Source of the DNA: an uncultured Ruminococcus sp.
Lineage (GTDB): Bacteria > Bacillota > Clostridia > Lachnospirales > Lachnospiraceae
Direction: 5' to 3'
NCBI GenBank assembly: GCA_900553885.1
Contig: USFD01000020.1
Span: forward strand, 1 to 41,412
Length of the DNA stretch: 41,412 bases
The first letter of the stretch is position 1; each line of letters starts with the position of its first letter. A program made the translations under genes and the position numbers. The notes under the pieces were generated by a model. That model saw nothing but the letters and a program-made list of their open reading frames with translations. It made no database searches and was not told the origin of the DNA. Below, piece after piece: positions 26,344 to 33,417 of this stretch.

Positions 26344-26519
26344 TTGTGGGTGGAAAAATGTCCGCCGTGGAGTCCGGATATGGTGCTGGAGAGCACGTTT
26401 ACGCTCGGGACGCGTCGCAACGGTACATAAGAGCGCAAAAGACGCGCTCTAAGTGCCGGCGCCGCTTTACGGCTCTCCATCACCATACCCGGACTCCACG
26501 GCCGCGCTTTCCCACTCAC
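26344..26519 (+). repeat. Long palindromic element C (second type)
   Basis: Arms 26346-26394 and 26472-26519 are close inverse complements along about 48 bases, including 15 identical pairs in GCCGTGGAGTCCGG. The core 26395-26471 holds AGAGCGC (26430-26436) with GCGCTCT (26444-26450) and CGGTAC with GTGCCG (26421-26426 with 26453-26458). It shows no sequence match to A, B or D that I can find. It begins directly after the membrane-protein stop, in the same orientation. Confidence 0.88.
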
Positions 26520-26654
26520 AAATTCAAACAGGAAGAAAAGAAGATAGAACTTTATCGACTGACACGGCGCTGTATCCTGTACTACTGTTCTGAAACTTTC
26601 AAAAAGGACAGCTGGAAAGGAGTTGCTCATAGTTGAAAAAGTGTTGCCTTCGCG
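26520..26654. other. Gap between elements C and D
   Basis: About 135 bases with no gene or motif recognised. Confidence 0.4.
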
Positions 26655-27030
26655 TTTGGTGCTGAATTTGAAATTATCGGGGACAGTGCTGACTGGATGA
26701 GCGCAGAAAACAGTGGGATACCTCTGGCTGGATGCGCCTTCTGGGAATGAGGGATGTGAGATGTCACTGACTTTGGAGCGGATGTCAGAAAAACCAGCAA
26801 CCTGGCGGCAGGCGTTAAAATTTGCAGCAGAACTGTTTGAGTGGAACGCGAGTTTTCTGCTGCAAATTTTGTTTTTAGCCTGTCGTCAGGTTGCTGTTGT
26901 TTTTCTTCATACGCGGAACAGAAGTGACGTCTCACATCCCTCATTCCCAGATATGATCATTCAATCCTTCCGGTATCCGGATGTTTTCGTACCTTCTCCA
27001 GTTTCATGTCGAAGATAAATTCAAATATTT
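26655..27030 (-). repeat. Long palindromic element D (family 1, minus orientation)
   Basis: Follows the hydG stop directly, in hydG's orientation. The perfect 22-bp arm 26740-26761 with 26930-26951 is extended by weaker outer pairing. Core: a perfect 16-bp stem (26817-26832 with 26855-26870) and the mini-hairpins CCTGGCGGCAGG (26801-26812) and CCTGTCGTCAGG (26879-26890). Read on the minus strand it aligns with element A over nearly its full length, including 21 identical bases (A 25180-25200; D 26919-26899) and another 21 (A 25277-25297; D 26819-26799). Large parts of the arms differ in sequence between A and D, yet each copy stays self-complementary. Confidence 0.93.
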
Positions 27031-27032
27031 CC

Positions 27033-28454
27033 TCAGAAGCGGAAGTCCCTCCTGTTGTCCTGCTCAATCAGACGAAGATTTTCCAGCACAACATTTCTTA
27101 CCTTTTCATTCGGCACGTTAAGGACTTCTTTCTCAATCAGCCGGTCGCCGATGGCTTTTGTTTCAGGAGAAGCGTAGTCCATCAGGTATTCCTTGAGGGT
27201 CATCAGAGCGTTGGGATGGCAGCAGTTCTGAATCTGGCCGCTCTTGCACAGAGACATAAAGCGGTCGCCGGTGCGGCCTTCCCGGTAGCATGCCGTACAG
27301 AAGCTGGGAATATAATTCATTTCCATCAGCCATTTTACAACTTCATCCAGGGTACGGTTGTCGCTGACATCGAACTGTTCGGATTTTGCGTCTTCCGGTT
27401 CCGGCTCGTAGTAGCCGCCCACACTGGTGCGTGAGCCGCCGCTGATCTGGGAGATGCCAAGGTGCAGGACGCGCTCGCGTGTGGCCTGATTTTCTCTTGT
27501 GGAAATGATCATGCCGGTATAAGGTACGGCGATGCGGATGCAGGCGACGATTTTGGCAAAGGTATCATCGTCAATACCGTTGTCAAACTGATCCGGATCA
27601 ATATCGTCCGCATGTTTCAGCCTGGGAACACTGATCGTGTGGGGTCCTACGCCGAAGGCTGCTTCCAGATGCTCGGCGTGCATCAGAAGTCCGGCAAACT
27701 CATAGCGGTATTTGTCCAGACCGAAGAGAACTCCAAGGCCCACATCATCAATGCCGCCTTCCATTGCCCGGTCCATAGCCTCGGTGTGGTAATTATAGTC
27801 ATGTTTCGGCCCGGTGGGGTGGAGCTCCAGATAGCTTTCTTTGTGGTAGGTCTCCTGGAACAGAATGTATGTACCGATTCCTGCCTCTTTCAGAAGCCTG
27901 TAATTGTCCACTGTGGTAGCCGCGATATTAATATTTACCCGGCGGATGGCTCCGTTTTTATGTTTGATGCTGTAAACAGTTTCGATGGATTTCAGGTAGT
28001 AGTCCATTGTATTGCGGACCGGATCTTCGCCGGCCTCCAGCGCCAGACGTTTATGGCCCATATCCTGAAGAGCGATAACCTCCCGGCGGATTTCCTCCTG
28101 GGAGAGCTGCTTGCGGGGAATGTGTTTATTCTTGGAATGATAAGGGCAGTAGGTGCAGCCGTTTATACAGTAGTTGGACAGATAAAGGGGAGCGAACATA
28201 ACAATCCGGTTGCCGTAGAAATCTTTTTTGATCTGTTCAGCCAGAGCATAGATTTCCTGGTTTTTCTCTTCGATAGGACAGGCGAGCAGAACAGATGCTT
28301 CCCGGTGGGAGAGTCCCTTCCTTTTTCTGGCCTTCTCAATCAGTGCGTCAATCAGTTCTACATTCTCTTTGTTTTCATCTGCGTAGGCCAGCGTGTCCAG
28401 AATCTCCTGGTGGTTAATAAAATCGTCTGCGCATTTTGAGTTTACATCATACAT
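27033..28454 (-). CDS. hydG: [FeFe]-hydrogenase H-cluster maturase HydG (radical SAM tyrosine lyase)
   Basis: Cleaves tyrosine to provide the CO and CN ligands of the H-cluster of [FeFe] hydrogenase, 473 residues as expected. The radical-SAM cluster motif is Cys96-x3-Cys100-x2-Cys103 (YCINGCTYC). The C-terminal auxiliary cluster motif Cys386-x2-Cys389-x22-Cys412 (FCTACYREG ... CCHPNA) separates HydG from ThiH. The TVDNYRLLKEAGIGTY and YHKESY segments also fit. The start follows AGGAGGAATCACC. It is third in the minus-strand operon TM1266-type regulator, hydE, hydG. HydF and the hydrogenase itself are not in the window. The 148-base hydE-hydG gap has no recognised element. Its 3' end is followed directly by element D. 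Confidence 0.95.
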   Translation of the reverse strand: MYDVNSKCADDFINHQEILDTLAYADENKENVELIDALIEKARKRKGLSHREASVLLACPIEEKNQEIYALAEQIKKDFYGNRIVMFAPLYLSNYCINGCTYCPYHSKNKHIPRKQLSQEEIRREVIALQDMGHKRLALEAGEDPVRNTMDYYLKSIETVYSIKHKNGAIRRVNINIAATTVDNYRLLKEAGIGTYILFQETYHKESYLELHPTGPKHDYNYHTEAMDRAMEGGIDDVGLGVLFGLDKYRYEFAGLLMHAEHLEAAFGVGPHTISVPRLKHADDIDPDQFDNGIDDDTFAKIVACIRIAVPYTGMIISTRENQATRERVLHLGISQISGGSRTSVGGYYEPEPEDAKSEQFDVSDNRTLDEVVKWLMEMNYIPSFCTACYREGRTGDRFMSLCKSGQIQNCCHPNALMTLKEYLMDYASPETKAIGDRLIEKEVLNVPNEKVRNVVLENLRLIEQDNRRDFRF

Positions 28455-28603
28455 TTTGGTGATTCCTCCTGTTTCTGAATTATTTTTATTCTTTTATTTT
28501 CTGTGTAAGCAGTGACTGCGGTGCGGACCGTATCTGCACATTTGCCTTTGCCGTTATCCGGGTGCGGACCGGCGGGGCAACAGCCGGGGATGCCGGCAAA
28601 ACA

Positions 28604-29662
28604 TCAGGTGTTCAGTGAATCGCCTCTGGCAACAGTCAGCCGGTATCCGATGGCTTCCATGCGGGCGTTCAGGCTTTTCAGGCTTTCTGCCGCCTCATCC
28701 CCGGTGCAGATTTTATTGTCGTAGAGCAGGTATTTTTCCCGCACCTGAGGCGGGGAAAGATTCGGCATTACCACATTGGCGCCTGAGAGAATGCCCTGCT
28801 CTCTTCCGTCCGGAGCAATTGTGCCAAGGGCAGTGGTGGCTGGAAGCAGAACCCGCGGAAGCATCAGGCGGATCAGTCCCAGCAGGAACAGGGTGAGTTC
28901 CAGCGTCCCGGCAGGTTTCCCGGCAAAAGGAGTGTCATGGTGGGGGATAAAGGGCCCGATTCCTACCATCTGGGGATTAAGCTCTTTTAGGAACAGCATA
29001 TCGTCAGCCAGATTTTCCGGCGTCTGATAAGGCGCTCCCACCATAAATCCTGTTCCGACCTGATAGCCGAGCTTTTTCAGATCCCACAGGCACTGTTTCC
29101 GATGAGCTGCGCTCATCTGCAGGGGATGGAGTTTCCGGTAATGTCCTTCGTCATAGGTTTCATGGCGGAGCAGATAGCGGTTTGCTCCGGCCCGGGCAAA
29201 CCGGCGGTAGCTTTCAAAAGAACGTTCTCCTACAGAAAGCGTGATGGCGCAGTCCGGCCATGCGCTGTGTATGGAAGAAATAATCTCTTCCATCCGTTCA
29301 TCCGTATACCATCCGTCCTCTCCGCCCTGCAGGACGAAGGTGCGGAATCCCAGCCGGTATCCGTTTTCACAGCAGGCCAGAATTTCTTCTTTGGTCAGAC
29401 GGTAACGGGCAGCAGCTTTGTTGCTTCTGCGGATACCGCAGTAGTAACAGTCGTTCCGGCAGTAGCTGGTGAATTCGATCAGCCCCCGGATAAAAATGTC
29501 TCTGCCATAATGACGGATCCGGATATCCCGCGCTTTCTGAAACAGATATCCGGCCAGCTCCGGCGTGCGGCCGCGGATCAGGCAGGTCCATTCATCCCGG
29601 GAAAGAGTGCGGGTCTGTTCCAGCCGGTCGATCAGAGATTTTAAATCAGTATCAGTATGCAT
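28604..29662 (-). CDS. hydE: [FeFe]-hydrogenase H-cluster maturase HydE (radical SAM)
   Basis: Radical SAM enzyme of the H-cluster assembly pathway, working with HydG and HydF on the bridging dithiolate ligand, 352 residues, typical length. The cluster motif is Cys68-x3-Cys72-x2-Cys75 in EFTSYCRNDCYYCGIRRSN. The VLQGGEDGWYTDE segment and LRHETYDEGHYRKLHP fit HydE. The start follows AAAGGAGACGC. It lies 18 bases after the regulator gene and 149 bases before hydG. The C-terminus is short and ends GDSLNT. Confidence 0.93.
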   Translation of the reverse strand: MHTDTDLKSLIDRLEQTRTLSRDEWTCLIRGRTPELAGYLFQKARDIRIRHYGRDIFIRGLIEFTSYCRNDCYYCGIRRSNKAAARYRLTKEEILACCENGYRLGFRTFVLQGGEDGWYTDERMEEIISSIHSAWPDCAITLSVGERSFESYRRFARAGANRYLLRHETYDEGHYRKLHPLQMSAAHRKQCLWDLKKLGYQVGTGFMVGAPYQTPENLADDMLFLKELNPQMVGIGPFIPHHDTPFAGKPAGTLELTLFLLGLIRLMLPRVLLPATTALGTIAPDGREQGILSGANVVMPNLSPPQVREKYLLYDNKICTGDEAAESLKSLNARMEAIGYRLTVARGDSLNT

Positions 29663-29680
29663 GGCTGCGTCTCCTTTGTT

Positions 29681-29941
29681 TTATTTTGCGGACTGCATAT
29701 TTTTCCCGTAAATTGTTTTTGTGCTGATGCCGGGAAGCATGCCCAGTTTTCCGGAAAGAGCACTGATAACATTATTCGGGGCATCCAGAGCCACACTGAT
29801 GACATGGATACCTTTTTCCCGGTAGGGAATGCCCATCCGTCCGATAATATAGTCCCCGAATTCCGTAAGCAGATGGTTCAGGGAATCCACAGATTCCCGG
29901 GATTCAAGTATAATTCCGATTAAAGCGATTCTCGTGTCCAT
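29681..29941 (-). CDS. TM1266-type putative regulator of iron-only hydrogenase system
   Basis: Small protein of 86 residues from ATG at 29941; that start is chosen because AAGGAGG lies just upstream, while the in-frame ATG at 29968 is upstream of the site. Sequence MDTRIALIGIILESRESVDSL, IGRMGIPYREKGIHVISVAL, LGMLPGISTKTIYGKN is that of the TM1266 family (ACT-like fold), which is often next to hydrogenase maturases. The biochemical role is not established from sequence; the 'regulator' name reflects context. It is first gene of the operon with hydE and hydG. Confidence 0.9.
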   Translation of the reverse strand: MDTRIALIGIILESRESVDSLNHLLTEFGDYIIGRMGIPYREKGIHVISVALDAPNNVISALSGKLGMLPGISTKTIYGKNMQSAK

Positions 29942-30020
29942 CGCGGCCTCCTTAAAAGAACAGTGCATATTCAGAGCAGAAAAGGGACCCCGGGGAATAT
30001 CGTCTGAAGAAACGGCGGAT

Positions 30021-30045
30021 CCGGAAATTCTGAAAGAATTTCCGG
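30021..30045 (-). other. Hairpin downstream of the hyd leader terminator
   Basis: CCGGAAATT (30021-30029) and AATTTCCGG (30037-30045) pair perfectly with a 7-base loop, between the leader terminator and the first gene. Possibly a stabilising hairpin. Confidence 0.55.
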
Positions 30046-30050
30046 CAAAG

Positions 30051-30070
30051 AAAAAGCGCCGCCAGGGCGC
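30051..30070 (-). terminator. Leader terminator of the hyd operon
   Basis: On the minus strand GCGCC-CTGGC-GGCGC (30070-30056) followed by TTTTT (30055-30051), then CTTTG. It is in the 5' leader of the TM1266-hydE-hydG operon, about 110 bases before the first gene. Confidence 0.75.
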
Positions 30071-30172
30071 AGAGACAGGAAAAAGAAGGGCAGCAATTCC
30101 CTTCGGATATCTATCTGTATGCGCGCCTTATGACTCAGGAATCCCTTTGCCGTCAGAACGTGTGTCTTGTCA
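30071..30172 (-). promoter_or_regulatory. Structured hyd operon leader (candidate riboswitch or attenuator)
   Basis: About 100 bases between the likely start (near 30172) and the leader terminator. A hairpin GAAGGG-AATTGCTG-CCCTTC (minus strand 30104-30085) is present. GGCGC (30127-30123) can pair with the 5' arm GCGCC (30070-30066) of the terminator and so could act as an antiterminator. I do not recognise it as a known riboswitch class. Confidence 0.5.
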
Positions 30173-30178
30173 GAGATG

Positions 30179-30207
30179 AGTGTAACATATCAAAAGAAAA
30201 TATACAA
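30179..30207 (-). promoter_or_regulatory. Promoter of the TM1266-hydE-hydG operon
   Basis: Minus strand: -35 TTGTAT (30207-30202), 17-base spacer, -10 TACACT (30184-30179) with an upstream TG (extended -10). Confidence 0.65.
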
Positions 30208-30300
30208 TACGGGAACAGGATAGATGCGTGAATTACAGCAGCTGGAAAATTTTTAGCGTAAATTTTAAGAAACTTTACACATATTATCTGTTATACTGGT

Positions 30301-30329
30301 TTTATTCAGGAAAGAAAAAGTGATATAAT
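30301..30329 (+). promoter_or_regulatory. Promoter of the zinc-ribbon membrane protein gene
   Basis: TTTATT (30301-30306), 17-base spacer, TATAAT (30324-30329) with TG at 30321-30322 (extended -10). Divergent from the hyd promoter. Confidence 0.6.
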
Positions 30330-30382
30330 AAAGCGAATCAGTTATATACTTTTTTATAAGTTTTCCCGGAAGGGGGTGGATT

Positions 30383-31585
30383 ATGGCAAGACGGAGATGC
30401 AGTCTGTGCGGCGGCAGGCTGTCGGAAGGCAGGTGTACGCTCTGCGGGCTGGATAATACAATTTATAACCGGGAATTTTCTTATTCAGAAAGCACTTCGC
30501 AGGAGGGAAGCCGGCAGGAACAAAAACAGCAGGTAAAACCACAGCACCAGAAGCAGGCACGCCGGACAGAGCAGTTTGAAAAGAAGAAACCTTCAGATGC
30601 ACAGAAGCATAATGTGACAATGACCTCCGCCGGCAGATCCGGTTACGGAAGCGGCCAGGCAGGACAAAGAAACACAGCGGCGTCTGTCCGGCAGATGGAA
30701 CGGCAGAGTTACAGCCCGGGGCATGCAGGTACTTCTGCACAGAACAAAAAGAAAAAAAGCGGGCGTCTTACAATTCTTGTGATTCTCCTGATCATACTGT
30801 TTTCGTTTCTGCCAACAATAATGGAAGCTGTACAATCGGTGCTGCAGGATATTTCTTCGGATTCCGGCTCGGTTTTTGATACATATTTCGGCGGTTCCCA
30901 TGATGAAGAGGTTGATTATGATCCCTACGAATATGTGACGAGGGAAATTCCGGATACCGGCGAAGCATATGAGGCTATTCTGGGAAATGGAATTTACAAA
31001 GTAGGAGTTCATATTCCGGAAGGCGTTTACCGGGCGGAAGTTGAAGAAGGCGCCGGAGCGCTGGGGATTGCGGATGATGAGAACATAATTTATGATTCGG
31101 TATACCTTGGAGAGGAAGAGGAGTACGACCAGGTGACGGCCGCGGATGATCTCAGGCTTTATAACGGAGCAGAAGTACAGATCAACAACGGGGTGATTGT
31201 GAAACTGAGTACGGAAAATGCACAGCCCCTGGTGCAGGAGACTTCCGAAAATCCGCTGACAGAACCGGTTTCTCTTCCGGAGGGAACCTGTATATCCGGA
31301 GATGACACGGTTCCGCAGGGAATCTATGACCTGACTTTGGATATGTCGGATGAAGGGGGATACGGGTATTCAAGTGTTACCCTGCTGTATCCGGACGGAG
31401 AGTCAAAGTACTTCTGGGTGGATGGACCGGACTATGCGGTTACGTCATCCCGGTATACGGATATTTCAGTAAGGAATATCGTAATCCCGGAAGGAACCGA
31501 GATAACTGTGGAATACGGAGGCGTGGTTCTGGAACCCAGCGAAGGATATTATGATGCGGATTATTCCGTGTACGAGGGGAAATAA
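30383..31585 (+). CDS. Zinc-ribbon membrane protein of unknown function
   Basis: 400 residues. ATG follows AAGGGGGTGG. The N-terminus has a short zinc ribbon CSLCGG-x7-CTLCG (Cys pairs CxxC), then a low-complexity Gln/Arg/Ser-rich stretch (about 30-125), a single membrane helix (about 132-150, ILVILLIILFSFLPTI), and an extracytoplasmic part. That part holds two repeats with similar 'VGVHIPEGVYRAEV' and 'DTVPQGIYDLTL' openings and beta-rich acidic sequence. I recognise no named domain. First gene of a run (NfeD-like, SPFH, AcyP, ProC). Possible role in envelope stress or signalling is only a guess. Confidence 0.7.
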   Translation: MARRRCSLCGGRLSEGRCTLCGLDNTIYNREFSYSESTSQEGSRQEQKQQVKPQHQKQARRTEQFEKKKPSDAQKHNVTMTSAGRSGYGSGQAGQRNTAASVRQMERQSYSPGHAGTSAQNKKKKSGRLTILVILLIILFSFLPTIMEAVQSVLQDISSDSGSVFDTYFGGSHDEEVDYDPYEYVTREIPDTGEAYEAILGNGIYKVGVHIPEGVYRAEVEEGAGALGIADDENIIYDSVYLGEEEEYDQVTAADDLRLYNGAEVQINNGVIVKLSTENAQPLVQETSENPLTEPVSLPEGTCISGDDTVPQGIYDLTLDMSDEGGYGYSSVTLLYPDGESKYFWVDGPDYAVTSSRYTDISVRNIVIPEGTEITVEYGGVVLEPSEGYYDADYSVYEGK

Positions 31586-31626
31586 ACTTAGAACCTGAAA
31601 CGATATTTTACGAAAAGGAGAAAATT

Positions 31627-32103
31627 ATGGATGCAGATATTCTGAATATTTCTCCGGCTATGATAAATCTTATCTGGCTGGGGCTGTTTATCCTGCTGCT
31701 GGTGATCGAGATCATCACGGTCGGTCTGACTACGATCTGGTTTGCGGCAGGAGCGCTGGCTGCGCTGGCGGCGAATGTTCTGGGCGCGGATTTTTTCGTT
31801 CAGGTCATTATTTTTCTGACGGTATCTGTTGTTCTGCTTATCTTTACCCGGCCGTGGGCGGAGAAGCATCTTAACAGAAACCGCGTCAGAACAAATTATG
31901 AAAGAGTAATCGGAAAGGTTATACGGATTACGGAAAAGGTAGACAATCTGAACCAGACCGGAAAAAGTGTGGTTGACGGGCAGGAATGGACAGTCCGTTC
32001 CAAAAAGGACAGTGATATCTTTGAAGCGGGCACGCTTGCCAGAGTCGTGGCTGTTTCAGGAGTAAAATTAATCGTGGAAAAATGTGAGGAGGAGACGGTA
32101 TGA
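31627..32103 (+). CDS. NfeD-like membrane protein
   Basis: 158 residues. Three hydrophobic segments (about 12-32 LIWLGLFILLLVIEI, 33-50, 57-75) followed by a C-terminal OB-fold-like domain (about 95-155, GKSVVDGQEWTVRSKKD ... ARVVAVSGVKLIVE). From memory this is the short NfeD type that pairs with a stomatin-like SPFH protein. ATG follows AAAAGGAG. The stop overlaps the SPFH gene by 4 bases (ATGA). A role in membrane homeostasis is inferred from family pairing. Confidence 0.88.
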   Translation: MDADILNISPAMINLIWLGLFILLLVIEIITVGLTTIWFAAGALAALAANVLGADFFVQVIIFLTVSVVLLIFTRPWAEKHLNRNRVRTNYERVIGKVIRITEKVDNLNQTGKSVVDGQEWTVRSKKDSDIFEAGTLARVVAVSGVKLIVEKCEEETV

Positions 32104-33062
32104 ACATTTCATATATAGGTATTGGGGCTATCTTATTTTTGATTCTTGTAATTATTGCGGTACTGATTCTGATTTCATGCGTTAAGATCGTACATCAGGC
32201 GCAGGCAGTTGTTGTGGAACGGCTGGGTGCTTATCTTACGACCTGGAATACAGGGCTTCATTTTAAACTGCCTGTCATTGACCGTGTGGCAAAGCGGATT
32301 GATTTAAAAGAACAGGTGGTGGACTTCCCGCCCCAGCCTGTGATTACAAAAGATAATGTAACCATGCAGATTGATACGGTTGTTTTCTATTCCGTTACGG
32401 ATCCCAAGATGTTCTGTTATGGTGTGGCAAGCCCGATTATTGCGATTGAAAATCTGACGGCCACTACGCTCAGAAATATTATCGGAGATCTGGAACTGGA
32501 TCAGACGCTTACATCCCGCGAGACAATTAATACAAAAATGCGCGCAGAACTGGACCGGGCCACAGATGCCTGGGGAATTAAGGTAAACCGGGTGGAACTT
32601 AAGAATATTGTTCCGCCGGCAGCGATCCGGGATGCGATGGAGAAGCAGATGAAGGCAGAGCGTGAGAGACGTGAAGCGATTCTCCGGGCGGAAGGCGAGA
32701 AGAAGTCCACCGTTCTTGTAGCAGAGGGACAGAAGGAGTCCGTGATCCTTGAGGCGGAGGCAGAAAAGCAGGCTGCGATTCTGAAGGCAGAGGCGGAAAA
32801 AGAGAAGATGATCCGTGAGGCGGAAGGTGAAGCAGAGGCGATTCTGAAAGTACAGCAGGCAACCGCAGATGGTCTCCGGTTCCTGAAAGAGGCGGGAGCG
32901 GATAACGCCGTCCTGACTCTGAAGAGCCTGGAAGCATTTGAAAAAGCTGCGGACGGCAGGGCCACCAAGATTATCGTTCCTTCCCAGATCCAGGAGATTG
33001 CAGGACTGGTCAAATCCATTACGGAAGTGGCTGCCGATGATAAAGAAAATCCGCAGCAGTAG
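32100..33062 (+). CDS. SPFH/stomatin-like membrane protein (QmcA type)
   Basis: 320 residues: a single N-terminal membrane helix (about 5-27), SPFH/Band-7 domain (about 30-200, with VVVERLGAYLTTWNTGLHFK and LKEQVVDFPPQPVITKDNV), then a long Ala/Glu/Lys coiled coil (about 185-270, AEKQAAILKAEAEKEKMIRE). This is the common partner of NfeD-like proteins, with which it forms membrane scaffolds. It overlaps NfeD by ATGA. The end is followed by acylphosphatase. Confidence 0.94.
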   Translation: MNISYIGIGAILFLILVIIAVLILISCVKIVHQAQAVVVERLGAYLTTWNTGLHFKLPVIDRVAKRIDLKEQVVDFPPQPVITKDNVTMQIDTVVFYSVTDPKMFCYGVASPIIAIENLTATTLRNIIGDLELDQTLTSRETINTKMRAELDRATDAWGIKVNRVELKNIVPPAAIRDAMEKQMKAERERREAILRAEGEKKSTVLVAEGQKESVILEAEAEKQAAILKAEAEKEKMIREAEGEAEAILKVQQATADGLRFLKEAGADNAVLTLKSLEAFEKAADGRATKIIVPSQIQEIAGLVKSITEVAADDKENPQQ

Positions 33063-33098
33063 AACGAAGATGGATTTTTATTTCCGGAGGAAGCAGAA

Positions 33099-33371
33099 AT
33101 GGCAGAAGTTCGAAAGCATATTGTATTTTACGGACGTGTACAGGGAGTGGGCTTCCGGTATACAGCAAAATATCTTGCCCGGTCTCTGGAACTGACCGGA
33201 TGGGTCAGGAACGACTGGGAAGGGACTGTAACCATGGAAGTCCAGGGAAGAGAACAGCTGATCAACAAGTTGCTTACAGGGCTGAATCATTCCCGGTTTA
33301 TATCCATTGAGTGGATCGATACGAAAGAGATCCCGCTGGAAGAGGAACGAAGTTTTGAGGTAAAGTATTAA
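33099..33371 (+). CDS. acyP: Acylphosphatase
   Basis: 90 residues, a typical length. Hydrolyses the carboxyl-phosphate bond of acylphosphates. The family motif YGRVQGVGFRYTAK carries the phosphate-binding Arg (GVGFR), and GWVRNDWEGTV carries the catalytic Asn. Start follows TTCCGGAGG. It lies between SPFH and proC genes with short gaps, so is probably co-transcribed. Confidence 0.93.
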   Translation: MAEVRKHIVFYGRVQGVGFRYTAKYLARSLELTGWVRNDWEGTVTMEVQGREQLINKLLTGLNHSRFISIEWIDTKEIPLEEERSFEVKY

Positions 33372-33417
33372 ACAGATATCCAGACATCATTTTTGGCAGA
33401 CGAGAGGAGAAAAGACA

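Noticed and set aside
26178..26636. Plus- and minus-strand frames of about 150 residues over element C
   Set aside because: Long frames in GC-rich palindromes arise by symmetry; they conflict with the better small membrane gene and lack a ribosome binding site.
25074..27030. Retron, CRISPR or attC interpretation of the palindromes
   Set aside because: No reverse transcriptase, Cas gene, integrase or repeat-spacer array in the window, and the elements are in inverted orientation next to stop codons.
30071..30172. Known riboswitch classes (SAM, TPP, THF, c-di-GMP, ZTP) for the hyd leader
   Set aside because: None of their signature strings as I remember them could be aligned; left as an unassigned leader.
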